64,000 bases of DNA from Alternaria dauci (taxonomy: Eukaryota; Ascomycota; Dothideomycetes; Pleosporales; Pleosporaceae): the NCBI RefSeq assembly GCF_042100115.1, contig NC_091276.1, positions 1,798,001 through 1,862,000 on the forward strand, in the 5' to 3' direction. Shown one piece after another: positions 45,513 to 56,700 of this stretch. Under the pieces are notes generated by a model, which ran no database searches, was not told the origin of the DNA, and saw only the letters and a list, made by a program, of their open reading frames with translations. Made by a program: the position numbers and the translations under genes. The number at the start of each line of letters is the position of its first letter. Position 1 is the first letter of the stretch.

Positions 45513-46965
45513 CTATCTAGTATTCAACTTCTTCCAGGTGAAATATGCCGCCAAAGCCACAACGCTTATCCGGCCAACCATTGCCGTAGCCACAGCCGTC
45601 CTGACTAACGGATAATAGCCTTCTAGCATCGAATTGACTGCCGCGCCCCGAGCCATCATCTTCGCTCTTCCACTCTGTCCCCAACCTCTTCCAACGCCCA
45701 AGCCAGCTATGCCAACCTCGCCCGGCTTCTCTTCTTCCAAAGAGCCGATTGCCTCGCTGCCAATCCCAGGGAAGTCCTGCGTAGGCAATTCGGTCGTGTC
45801 TTGAGATGTCGTTGTCACACTGGACACAGCTGTACTCATTTCCAGAGACTTCTGCTTGCGGAAACGATACGACATTGCCCACATCACGAACCTCACGTCC
45901 CAGTTGGTGAAAGTAGGGTACGTCCAGAGCTCCAGGGCATTGTGTGGTGGCATATGCTCGAGAAAGTCGCTCACAACACCTAGTGTCAGTCCCCATAGCA
46001 ACAAAGGAGGCCTACGGTCTTTTGATCTTCCTTCAGGGCCCGCCAATGCCTCGCTGATGGTGTTCATGACATCTTGTGGCGCGGCTTCCACGGGTATAAA
46101 GTCTGGGATGGTTGCGCAATGCGTCGAGTTTGCTGGTATGAGTTGTATGGCAGCGAACATCATCTTGCTCAACATGGCCTGTAAGAACCAGCGCTTGATG
46201 CCTAATTCGGACTTTGCCAAACGCGCCGAGACGTCGGCATATTCGTGTGTACGGAGGGCCGGGCTAAGAAGCGCGCGGATAGGTACCCAGTGCGAGGAGG
46301 CTACTTCGGTGGGCTGCAGGCGTTGCTGCGGGTAGGCCGGAGAGGTGAGGAGGTAGATGTAGGGGCATAGTACCATGAGCCTGCTTGTGGTCAGCTTGAA
46401 CTCTTGCGATGGCTGTTTCAACGTCCTGGGACGTGACGACGTACGGTACTTTGCCCCAGCTCGTCGTGACAATGCGCTGGGGTAGATTGCCTACTGCGAT
46501 AGCATTGTCGGGGCTCAGATCGATCCCGACCTCTTCCAGCGCTTCTCTCGCAGCTGCCGCCTGATCGTCTTCGTCCTCCGGGTCCCGCTTCCCCCCTGGC
46601 AGCGCGACATGTCCGTTCCATTTGTCGCCGACTCGTGCAGCTCGTTTGATAAACAACAGCTCTGGGTCTCCATGCTTTACCCAGTCCTGTGAGAAGAAGT
46701 TGCTCAACGAGGATTCAAAATCAAACTCGGCGTTGGGTTGTGCGACAGAAGAGCGTCTGCGCCGAACAGGCAAGGGGCTGTCATCGTTGTCTGGCCAATG
46801 CGAATAGTTTGGCTGAATGCGCAAGATGAGGGCTACGGAAGCGCGTTTCGGTAGGTTTGGCGGACACGCGACATCTGGATAGGGGTTCGCGTTGAGCTCC
46901 AGGAGAACGGACTGAAGATGACTAACGAGGTCTTCAGTGTTATCGTGTGCCGTCATGGTTTCCAC
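45513..46965 (-). CDS. Nudix hydrolase (CoA-diphosphatase-like) with C-terminal membrane anchor
   Basis: Minus-strand exons 46965-46450 and 46394-45513 give 465 residues. The Nudix box reads GGKRDPEDEDDQAAAAREAL followed by EEVGIDL. The spacing between the glycines and the REXXEE helix is two residues longer than the classic box, as in Pcd1/NUDT7/NUDT8/NudL CoA pyrophosphatases. The preceding KWNGHVALPGGK fits the same group. After splicing, SWGKLTTSRLMVLCPYIYLL continues the fold. The C-terminal 200 residues are unusual: a Ser/Thr-rich linker and then one hydrophobic segment near the end (VGRISVVALAAYFTW) followed by KKLNTR, which looks like a tail anchor. Substrate preference is inferred. 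Its start is divergent from the ADE17 gene. Confidence 0.88.
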
Positions 46966-47271
46966 AGAGGCTCAGTGCATTGGCTATGCTATGCGATGCA
47001 ATTTCGGTGAGAACGGACGGGAGGCCCACGACACATAGAGAGAGGTGAGTTGTCGCGGGTGCTGCGTTGCCTACAGATGACACAAAAAAGAAACGCGTAT
47101 GTTTGCGACAACGTCTGAACGCTAAACGATGTGGTTGTTCAGTAACACATAATCAGATACATCGGTCTCACAACGGGGAACCGAGGCGCGAGGATAGTCA
47201 TGGCTATGGCGATTGGCTACACAGGTGGCTCAGCACCACGTCGCGGGCTGAGATGCGGTGAGACAATTCCA

Positions 47272-47277
47272 GAGTCA
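47272..47277 (-). promoter_or_regulatory. TGACTC motif (Cpc1/Gcn4 or Bas1-like core)
   Basis: An exact TGACTC on the minus strand about 290 bp upstream of the ADE17 start. This core is bound by Gcn4/Cpc1-type bZIP factors, and in yeast by Bas1 at purine genes. A hexamer of this kind occurs often by chance. Confidence 0.3.
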
Positions 47278-47537
47278 GAACGGAACATGGCTTTGAAGAG
47301 ACAAGCAACCCACATCGGAAGTAATATTTGTACCAGACGGATAGTAAGTAAAGTTTGCCTGCTCGCCGCCGCAATCGCTCTTCGGAGACAAGCTTTGGCC
47401 AATCGGGCGCGCGCCATGGAGGGGCAGCCAAATGAGGTCACCCGCGAGCCCCGCGATGCCAAAAAAATCTCCACATGTGTCGTGCGCCATTGCTTTGTAC
47501 CCCAGACCACTGTCTTAATTGACTGTTTCTTCTCAGT

Positions 47538-47543
47538 TGACTC
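47538..47543 (+). promoter_or_regulatory. TGACTC motif next to ADE17 start
   Basis: An exact TGACTC 26 bp upstream of the ADE17 ATG. It may lie in the 5' leader rather than the promoter, which would weaken the case for a factor-binding site. Confidence 0.3.
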
Positions 47544-47568
47544 CTGAACATTGAAAATAATAGTCAAA

Positions 47569-49461
47569 ATGACAGGCCAAAAGACAGGTAGGTCGCAAAT
47601 CCGAAAAGACTGGTGGCTTCCTGCTAATCATTTGCGACAGCGATTCTGTCAGTCTACGACAAGACCGGTCTTCTCGACCTGGCCAAGGGACTCCATGAAT
47701 GTGGTGTCCGACTGCTCGCCTCAGGCGGCACGGCCAAGATGATCCGCCAGGCCAACTTCCCCGTCGAAGATGTTTCTGCCATCACCAAGGCGCCTGAGAT
47801 GCTCGGTGGACGCGTCAAGACTCTTCACCCCGCCGTCCACGGAGGCATTCTCGCGCGTAACCTCGACTCGGACGACTCAGACCTTTCCGCCAACAGCATC
47901 GACAAGATCGACTTTGTTGTATGCAACCTATACCCCTTCTCCGAGACCGTCGCACGCATCAACGTCACAATCCCGGAGGCTGTCGAGGAGATTGATATCG
48001 GTGGTGTTACCCTACTCAGGGCCGCCGCGAAGAACCACGCGCGCGTCACCATCATCAGCGACCCCAACGACTACCATGATCTCCTTACCGAGCTCAAGAA
48101 GAACGGTGAGGTCTCAGAGACCAGCAGGCAACGTTACGCGTTGAAGGCCTTTGAGCAGACTTCATCATACGATACCGCAATCTCCGAGTTCTTCAGGAAA
48201 AAGTATGCAGGCGACGGCGACCAGTTCCTCACTCTCCGATACGGCGCCAACCCCCACCAAAAGCCCGCGACAGTATCTATGGCAGAGAAGTCTCTGCCAT
48301 TCAAGGTGCTCTGCGGTTCCCCAGGATACATCAACCTCCTTGACGCGCTCAATGCATGGCCCCTAGTGCAGGAACTGACCAAGGCGCTCAACTACCCAGC
48401 TGCGGCCAGCTTCAAGCACGTCTCGCCTGCTGGCGCGGCTATTGGTGTCCCTCTCAGCGAGGTGGAGCGCAAGGTATACATGGTCGATGACATTGAGGGC
48501 ATTGAAAAGTCCGGCCTGGCACAAGCATACGCTAGGGCACGTGGTGCCGACAGGATGTCAAGTTTCGGTGACATGATTGCCCTGTCAGCTGAAGTTGATG
48601 TACCGACCGCAAAGATCATCAGCCGTGAAGTCTCCGACGGTGTCATTGCACCTGGATACAGCGCCGAAGCTTTGGAGATTCTTAAGAAGAAGAAGGGCGG
48701 AAAGTACCTGGTTCTCCAGATGGACCCTGAATACGTTCCAGGCCCTGAAGAGACCAGGACCGTCTTCGGCATCACGCTCAAGCAGCACCGCAACGACGCC
48801 AAGATTGTTCCTTCTGATACCTTTAACACCGTCATTGTGCCCAAGAACTCTGGGGCTTTGCCCGAGTCGGCTCAGCGTGACTTGACTGTTGCCACTATCG
48901 CGCTCAAGTACACCCAGTCCAACAGTGTTTGCTACGCGCTCAACGGCCAGGTCATCGGTCTTGGAGCTGGTCAGCAATGTAAGTCCGACCAGCCTTGCAT
49001 CATGAATAACCACTAATATTTGAACAGCACGCATCCACTGCACTCGCTTGGCTGGTGACAAGGCTGACAACTGGTGGATGCGTTTCCACTCGAAGACGCT
49101 GAACCTCAAGTTCAAGAAGGGCACCAAGCGCCCCTCCAAATCCAACGCCATCGATCTCCTGTGCTCTGGCCTTGTCCCTGAGGCGGGCATCGAGCGCGAT
49201 GATTTCGAGGCCAACTTCGAGGAGGTACCCCAGCCATTCACCGCAGACGAGCGCAAGGAGTGGCTCTCGAAGATGGAGAGCGTCGCCGTTAGCTCGGACG
49301 CTTTCTTCCCCTTCATTGACAACGTCTTCAGGGCGCACAAGAGTGGTGTCAAGTACATTGCTGCGCCCACGGGAAGTCAGAACGACGGCGCTGTCTTCGA
49401 GACGGCCGAGAAGTTGGGTATGACCTTTGTTGAGCAGCACATTCGGTTGTTCCACCACTAA
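47569..49461 (+). CDS. ADE17: bifunctional AICAR transformylase / IMP cyclohydrolase (ATIC)
   Basis: This catalyses the last two steps of de novo purine synthesis: formylation of AICAR by 10-formyl-THF and ring closure to IMP, in the cytosol. Exons 47569-47587, 47641-48978 and 49028-49461 give 596 residues, the usual length. The N-terminal MGS-like cyclohydrolase domain (about 1-200) shows [25 protein letters not shown] and [16 protein letters not shown]. The transformylase domain carries [12 protein letters not shown], the catalytic Lys-His in [15 protein letters not shown], and SFGDMIALS. The C-terminus ([18 protein letters not shown]...HIRLFHH) is typical. The first exon codes just six residues plus one base. 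Confidence 0.97.
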
Positions 49462-49895
49462 GAGACGGATGGGGAAGTTTGAAAATGATACCTGGCGATG
49501 ACATTGATGTGCAATGAACTGGCTATATGAAAAGTATTTGATGAGATGAGACGAGATTACGATACCTTCAAAATGTGGATACTTCAACATTCCAATCTGG
49601 CAGTCTTTCCGATCTGATGCAGTGAGATCAATTGTTTGTCGATGGTCGAGACCACGCGCGCTAATGTTTGCTATTTGCTGCAAGAAGCAAGCGTTGGCTA
49701 GGGGATCGCCAGGCTAAGCCCCTTGCAGCAAGCCGCAACGGAAAGGAATAGATGGACAGCGCTTCACCTCGACTCGTTGCTCTACACCGCTGCCACGAAC
49801 AACAACTCGCCAACCGCTCAATCGCACCCGGACCTACTACCACTCGCTACCGCGACTCACAGGATCCTTGCACACACACAACCACCATTTCAAAC
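49462..49895. other. intergenic between ADE17 and CHZ1
   Basis: 434 bp with the ADE17 3' flank and the CHZ1 promoter. No gene or repeat is seen. Confidence 0.5.
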
Positions 49896-50345
49896 ATGTC
49901 AGCTCAGCCTGAGAACCAACAAATGGAGGGCGTCCAGGACCCCACTACCGATGTCAAGGGCAAGGGCAAGGCTCAAGAAGGCGAGAGTGTCGAGGAGTCC
50001 ATGGACGACGACTCCAGCGACGAGTCTGGTGCTGAGGACCAGGTACGTTCACCGCGCCTCACCGCTACAAACTCTATGCGCAAATAGCTAACACAATCGC
50101 GTCCAGGCCGGCGAACGTAGGTTACACCCGCGAAAACCATGCGACTGAGCTTTCAAGCTAACAGCAGAGCAGCCGAGGAGCCTGATGAGGATAACATGGA
50201 GGAGATTGACACGTCCAACGTCCTGAGCAGCCGTACGCGCGGCAAAAACATCGACTTTGCCAAGGCCAACCAGGAGCTCGGCGACGAGGACGAAGAGGAC
50301 GACGACGAGGACTTTGTCGACCCTGATGACCAGATGAAGGACTAG
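49896..50345 (+). CDS. CHZ1: histone H2A.Z chaperone CHZ1
   Basis: This is a small acidic nuclear chaperone that delivers H2A.Z-H2B to the SWR1 complex. Exons 49896-50042, 50107-50116 and 50170-50345 give 110 residues. The CHZ motif is clear: EIDTSNVLSSRTRGKNIDFA (N/I-L-x-x-R-T-R-G-K-x-I-D-[FY]). It is flanked on both sides by long Asp/Glu runs, and the protein ends DPDDQMKD. The middle exon is only 10 nt and is needed to join the flanking exons in frame. The acceptor at 50168-50169 was picked because it restores the acidic frame. A neighbouring AG (50166-50167) would shift the frame. Confidence 0.85.
50107..50116 (+). other. 10-nt micro-exon of CHZ1
   Basis: The sequence GCCGGCGAAC lies between a plausible acceptor (gtccag, ending 50106) and donor (gtaggt, from 50117). 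It joins exon 1 (phase 0) and exon 3 (one base carried over) in the only combination I found that keeps the conserved CHZ motif in frame. It encodes Ala-Gly-Glu plus one base. Confidence 0.65.
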
Positions 50346-53300
50346 AGCGGAGTTGCATTGTGTCAACTTCCGTCTTTTGGTACGTGTTTGCAGCCCCAAG
50401 CCAACTAAGAGTTCTTTGTCCCTCGATGAACCCCGCTAAATTCAAGTCGCTTTGTTGCAGGACTTCTTTCGGCGCGTTTGACGAAATCTTTGCGAGCTCC
50501 GTGTTCTGGCTAGGGTTATGATATACACACACAAAAAGGCAGTTGGGTAGCGGGAAAAGGACTCTTACCAATGTACTGGAGTCGCGGCGCGCATTTTCGC
50601 GATTGAGGTAGTTGGGCATGGGGCTATGTGCACGTTGGTGTGTAGCATGGACTGTGGACTGGATACCTCGCGCATACACAGCACCAGCATGCGTCATGAA
50701 TGGAAACAAGGACACCCATACATTTGACCTGACTCGAGTGCATCTATGAGCGTGAATGTGGCATGTCTTTTGCAGAAAGACAAAGGGTTCGTAAGAGACA
50801 ATGATGCGATTCTTACTGTTGACCTGCACAGCCACATTCGGCGAAATGTGATATTGCAAAAAACAGAGTGGGAGCACCCGAGCATCCTGACACACACTTA
50901 CCCCGCCTTTCCCTGAAGATCTCACGATTCATCCACGAGCGTGCAGGGTAAGCGATCCGATAATACGTAACGACAGGTCGGTATCCAGTTACTCCCTTGT
51001 ATCATGGATCTAGGGGCCAATAAACTAGCCAGTTGCAGAGTGCGTGTAATACAATATCTTTTACATTCTGTTTCGGACGTCGGAGCTTGAAAGCGGCCGA
51101 GGAATGCTGGGTTGAAGGTGGCGTGGGTGACGTGGAAAGCAGATCCGCGGGAAATGTACGTGATATTAGACGGACGCGACTGTAATGGTACTTGTTCTGA
51201 CTAAGACAATGAGTAAGGCGGCCAGCTGGGTAGCAGTACACAGGGAGCGATGGGGAGAAAATGGAAAGAGAAGCGAGAGATTAGGGATCGTGATCGATGG
51301 AGTCAGGATGGTGAGTGTACTGTAATCTCTACAACGTCTTGCTCGAGGACCATCGTATTGGCGCCGAGATCCCTCGAGATAACCCATCTCAGACGGGCAA
51401 ATTATGTTGTCTCTCTAGATCATTCGGTGGGGCATGTCAAGCAAAAAGGCCGAGTTGCAACCACGGGCAAAGTAAAAAAGTGAGTACGATCCCAAGAAGA
51501 GCCAGAGTGCCAACATATGGATGTAACTTTGCTGGAACAGCATCCGGTTGCGTCACGGGACCAGCGATGTCAGGACGATCTTCCTTGTTACGGATATGCT
51601 TTGTCGCAAGGTTCAAATGCCCAGATCCCCATGGCACAGCATCGAGACCCTAGAAATTGACCCACGCAACACGTTGTATATCTTAATTCCGGGAAATGCT
51701 CGTTGCCTCCCACTCTTGCCATTGAGGACCCAACGCAGAATGTATTAGGTACAAGAATCCTGCGGAAATTTTTGTCGCATGCATACCGGATTGGACTGCT
51801 AGCTCAGGGTTTTGAAGTGCACTGCCTGGAGTATCCGCCGCGGACTTTGCACCGCAAGCGAACAGCAAAGGAGGCGACATCGGCCTGGCCAGTAATCCTT
51901 AGAAACGGTCTCGGCTGCACTGGGTACGCGACACGGAGGTGCGTAGATTTGCCTGTTCTCGTGACTCGTCTCCCGCTACGTACTGCCGCCAGTTAGGCAG
52001 GAGTGCTCCGGTCTGCTCCGAGGCATGATGAGGACATTGCCGTATGGTCGCCTGCCGTGGCGCGGTGGATCGCTAGAATGGCCCAATGCTCGAGGTGCAC
52101 TGTGCGGGAGGCAGAGGCATTGGTTTTTGAGTTTGCGGCTAAGCAGAGGATAACGAGTGCAAGTCCGGGTCCGCGATGATGTCGACGAGTGCGCACCTGG
52201 GAAGCCTCAGCGACGCTCCGCTGCGAAATGGCGGGGTTATATGATCTCCCGTCCAGTAAGCGTCAACACGAGGTATTCCGTAGCGCGACCGTCCGCCCTG
52301 GGCCGCGCTTGGGGGCGAGATAAGGCCAGAGATGACCCTCTCAAATTACGACAAAGAAGTGGTGAGGTGCCGAGGCGAGGCCGCCGGGCCAATTGCAGAC
52401 GTGGCTTTTGAGATGATGCGGCGTGGGCTGCAGCGGCAATCTAGCCGGTGGAGTGCTGGGAGAGCGGAAGCACATGCAAGGCCTGGTCATCAGATGTCGA
52501 CCCGACCTTCGGAGCCCAGGATAGGGTGCACGGCCGGAGGGCGGCAGGGCGGTCACGGCCACGCAGCCAGTAATGCCCCGGCCTTTGGTCATGGAGCGGC
52601 AGAAAAACCGTGGGGTACCGCCAATTTTCCATGCGCAACACGCCGCAGGAGGCAGTGATGCTGCGCATACGCATGCGCGCATTGGGAGCAACGCATGTAG
52701 AAGAACATCACAAGAGCAATTCCGCGTAGAGTGAAGGCGACGGCACATCGTCAGACTCAGTCGGCGTGTTGCGTCTGGACAAGTGAAGCAATCAGGCGCC
52801 ACTCCAACCTGCCCAACTTGATACACTCGGAAATAAAGTACCAAGACCACCTCCAAGACCAGGCAGTTCCCAGTTCGCAGCGGTAGACAAGCGGAGATGG
52901 CCTAACTGACAGCACGAACGCCTCCGTCGACGCGCTTCCAGACCGGTAATTGGACAAAATTCAAGTCAAAGTGTTAGCGTATAGGGAAAATAATCCACCC
53001 CACCAGGAGCCCTCCGCTCTCTTATTCATAAGCACGCCCACGAAATCTCCCGCGGCCCTCTGTCTCTTCTTGCACTCTCTTCACAATCGCTACCAGCTGC
53101 TTGCAGGAACACCGCGAGCCCACCACAAGGCCTGTTCCACCAGCCCCTCTAGCAAGTAAGTGGCCCCGTCTCCCACATGTACACCCGCTGCACCCATCCA
53201 CCACCCGCGGCCAAACATTGTGCTTTCCCACCACCCGTCCTGCGTGAGAGGCATCAGCCGCCTTCTTACTGGTCTGCGTCTGCCACCCCGCGTTAGCCTA

Positions 53301-53752
53301 TTCGCTACCTGCCTTATCTACCGATTTTGTGCTTCGAGCAGTTATCAGTTGCCGCTGGCCACGGAGAAAGAACGTCATAGCCATCAATCGCCTACATCCG
53401 GCCGGGGGAAGCTGGTGACGAATCCAATCTATTTCTCTGCTGGCTTCAAGGGCGATTGCCAGCGGCGTCTCTATCCTCCCACCAACTGTTCCCCACCCAC
53501 ATTCTTTGTTTTTGAGCTAGAGCCCTAGGCGCATCCGTACCAAAGTACCATTGACCCTCGATCCTCGGCCCGTTGTCAGAGACAAACTCTTTACCAAACT
53601 TGAACACTAATATTCGCCCCCAGACTCGATTCAAATACCAGAGCAGCAGCTCCAAGTCCACGCCTCGAGCGACCCCGCCACACTCCCACATCGATACCGC
53701 GACCCCACTACCACCACCAACGAACCCAGAAATTCGGCCTTTCGCCGATATA
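50346..53752. other. 3.4-kb gene-poor region upstream of GLT1
   Basis: No gene meets the standard here. Minus-strand frames of 255 codons (50158-50925) and 171 codons (52341-52856) have no domain and look like shadows or chance. The right end (about 53000-53750) is CT-rich and probably the GLT1 promoter and 5' leader. No inverted-repeat copy, tRNA or tandem repeat was recognised. Confidence 0.5.
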
Positions 53753-56700
53753 ATGGGTCGGGTCTCGTTCGCCGAAGATACAAAGTTGCCCCAGGAACCC
53801 CAGACCGAAGAGGAGCAAAGCTCGGTATTTGCTTATCAAGATGGCCCCGAGAACAAGTCTTGGGCAGGCGCACTGCCCTTGAAGCAGGGTCTGTACGACC
53901 CGGAGCTTGAGAAAGATGCTTGCGGTGTCGGTTTCGCTGCGTGAGTGATGGCAACTAGCTTTGGTGGGAGAGGCAATGGCTGACAATGGCGTAGTCACAT
54001 CAAGGGCAAGGCCAGCCACAAGATCGTCTCCGATGGTAAGAGCGAACAGCTCACGGAACGGATGGATTAGAGTGCTAACGAATATTCAGCCCGTTCGTTG
54101 CTATGCAACATGACACATCGAGGAGCCGTTGGCTCCGACGCACGCGATGGTGACGGTGCAGGTGTAATGACCTCCATCCCCCATCGCTTCTTCCTCAAGG
54201 AGTTCGAGCGCGAACAAGGCTACAAGCTACCATCGCTTGGCCAGTATGCCACTGGTAACCTTTTCTTCAAGCCGGATGCCACCATCTTGGATGAGACCAA
54301 GGCCATGTTTGAGGACGTTGCAGACCAGCTCGACCTGAGGGTGCTCGGATGGCGAACAGTGCCCCGCGATTCCACACTTCTTGGACCCGCGGCACTCTCG
54401 CGAGAGCCCATCATCCTCCAGCCGTTTGTCGTCCTAAAGTCCGCCTACGGTGACGCCCGGGAGCCCAAGGCTGACTTCCAGGAGAAGTACGACAACGCAT
54501 ACTTTGAGCGACAGCTGTATGTCATGCGAAAGCGGGCTACACACGTCATTGGCCTTCACAACTGGTTCTACATTTGCAGCTTGTCAAACAAGAACATTGT
54601 CTACAAGGGTCAACTTTCTCCAGTTCAGGTCTACGAGTACTACCACGACCTGCTCAACGTTGACTACGAGGGTCACTTTGCTCTAGTGCACTCTCGTTTC
54701 TCTACCAACACTTTCCCTAGTTGGGACCGTGCTCAGCCTCTGCGATGGGCTGCTCACAATGGTGAGATCAACACGCTGCGAGGAAACAAGAACTGGATGA
54801 GGGCCCGCGAGGGTGTCATGAAGTCTAGCCTCTTCGGCGAGGAGCTTGATCTCCTTTACCCCATCGTCGAGGATGGTGGTTCCGACTCTGCAGCCTTTGA
54901 CAACGTCCTTGAGCTGCTCACCATCAACGGTGTCCTGTCACTCCCAGAAGCAGTCATGCTTATGGTTCCAGAGGCATGGCAGGGCAACCACACCATGGAT
55001 CCCGCCAAGCAAGCCTTCTACGAGTGGGCTGCCTGTATGATGGAGCCTTGGGATGGTCCTGCTCTCTTCACTTTCTCCGACGGACGATACTGTGGTGCCA
55101 ACCTCGACCGAAATGGTCTCCGTCCTTGCCGTTACTACGTCACCGACGACGACCGCATCATCTGCGCATCTGAAGTTGGTACCATCTCTATCGAGCCAGA
55201 GCGCGTCGTACAGAAGGGTCGTCTGCAGCCCGGTAGGATGTTGCTCGTCGACACTGTCGCTGGTCGAATTGTCGACGATGCCGAGCTGAAGCAGACCGTC
55301 TCAGAGCGTGTCGACTTCCGTTCCTGGATCCAGAAGAATCTGCTTACTCTCCCCAAGATTGTTGAGCAGGTCAGCGCAAAGGGTGTTGATCTTTCACACT
55401 CGCTTACCGAGACCAAGCTACACGAGGACCCTCGTCTGCGAGCGTTCGGCTACTCTCTTGAGCAGGTCAGTCTCCTTCTTGGCCCTATGGCTGCCGACTC
55501 CAAGGAGGCTCTTGGATCCATGGGTAACGATGCTCCTCTGGCTTGCTTGGCTACCCAGCCTCGTCTGCTGTACGAGTATTTCCGTCAGCTTTTCGCCCAG
55601 GTCACCAACCCTCCCATTGATCCTATTCGTGAGGCGATTGTCATGTCTCTGGAGACATATGTCGGTCCCCAGGGTAACCTTCTAGAGATGGACGAGTCAC
55701 AATGTGGCCGTCTACTTCTTCCATCGCCCATCCTGACCCTCGAAGAGTTCAAGGCGCTGACCAACACCCACACTCTCCACTCTGACTGGACCGTCAAGTC
55801 GATCGATATCACATTCCCCAAGAGCGAGGGACTCGATGGCTACATGAACGCTCTCGACCGCATTTGCGAGGCTGCCACTGAGGGCATCAAGGCCGGCGAC
55901 AACATTCTTGTCCTGACTGACCGCGCTGCGTCTGCCGACCGCGTTGCCGTATCCGCCTGCTTGGCTACTGGTATGGTTCACCACCATCTCGTCCGCAACA
56001 AGTGGCGATCCAACGCTGCTCTCGTTGTCGAGACTGGTGAGGCCCGTGAGGTCCACCACATGTGTGTCTTGGTCGGATACGGTGCTGATGCCGTCTGCCC
56101 GTACCTTGCTATTGAGTGCATCCTGAAGATGCACCGCGAGGGCGTCATTCGCAGGAAGCTCAGCCCCGAGCAGCTCATCGACAACTACAAGCACTCTTGC
56201 GACGGTGGTATCTTGAAGGTCATGAGCAAGATGGGTATCTCTACCCTTTCATCCTACAAGGGTGCTCAGATTTTCGAGGTTCTCGGTCTCGACGACTCTG
56301 TCGTCGACCGATGCTTCACTGGAACTGCTTCCCGTATCAAGGGCATGACATTCGAGCTGATTGCTTCCGACGCTTTCGCTCTCCACGAGAGGGGCTACCC
56401 GTCGCGCGCCATCGTTGAGGTTCCCGGTCTTGCTGAGACTGGCGAGTACCATTGGCGTGACGGAGGCGAGCCCCACGTCAACGACCCGACTGCCATGGCG
56501 AACATCCAGGATGCCGTCCGCACCAAGAACGACAAGTCGTATGAGGCCTACTCTATTGCCGAGTACGAGCGCATCAAGGACTGCACCCTCCGTGGTCTCC
56601 TCGACTTCAACTTCGATGACCGTGCCCCCATTCCCATCGACCAGGTCGAGCCCTGGACCGACATTGTGCGCCGCTTCGTGACCGGTGCCATGTCCTACGG

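Larger units (their letters stand above)
46966..47568. promoter_or_regulatory. divergent promoter Nudix gene / ADE17
   Basis: 603 bp between divergent starts. It contains two copies of the hexamer TGACTC, at 47272-47277 (minus orientation) and 47538-47543 (plus, 26 bp before the ADE17 ATG). TGACTC is the core site of Gcn4/Cpc1 and of yeast Bas1, which controls purine genes. Functional use here is an inference from position. Confidence 0.4.

Noticed and set aside
50158..50925. 255-codon minus-strand frame overlapping CHZ1
   Set aside because: Its C-terminal part is the antisense of the acidic CHZ1 exon (Arg/Pro-rich), and the rest has no domain.
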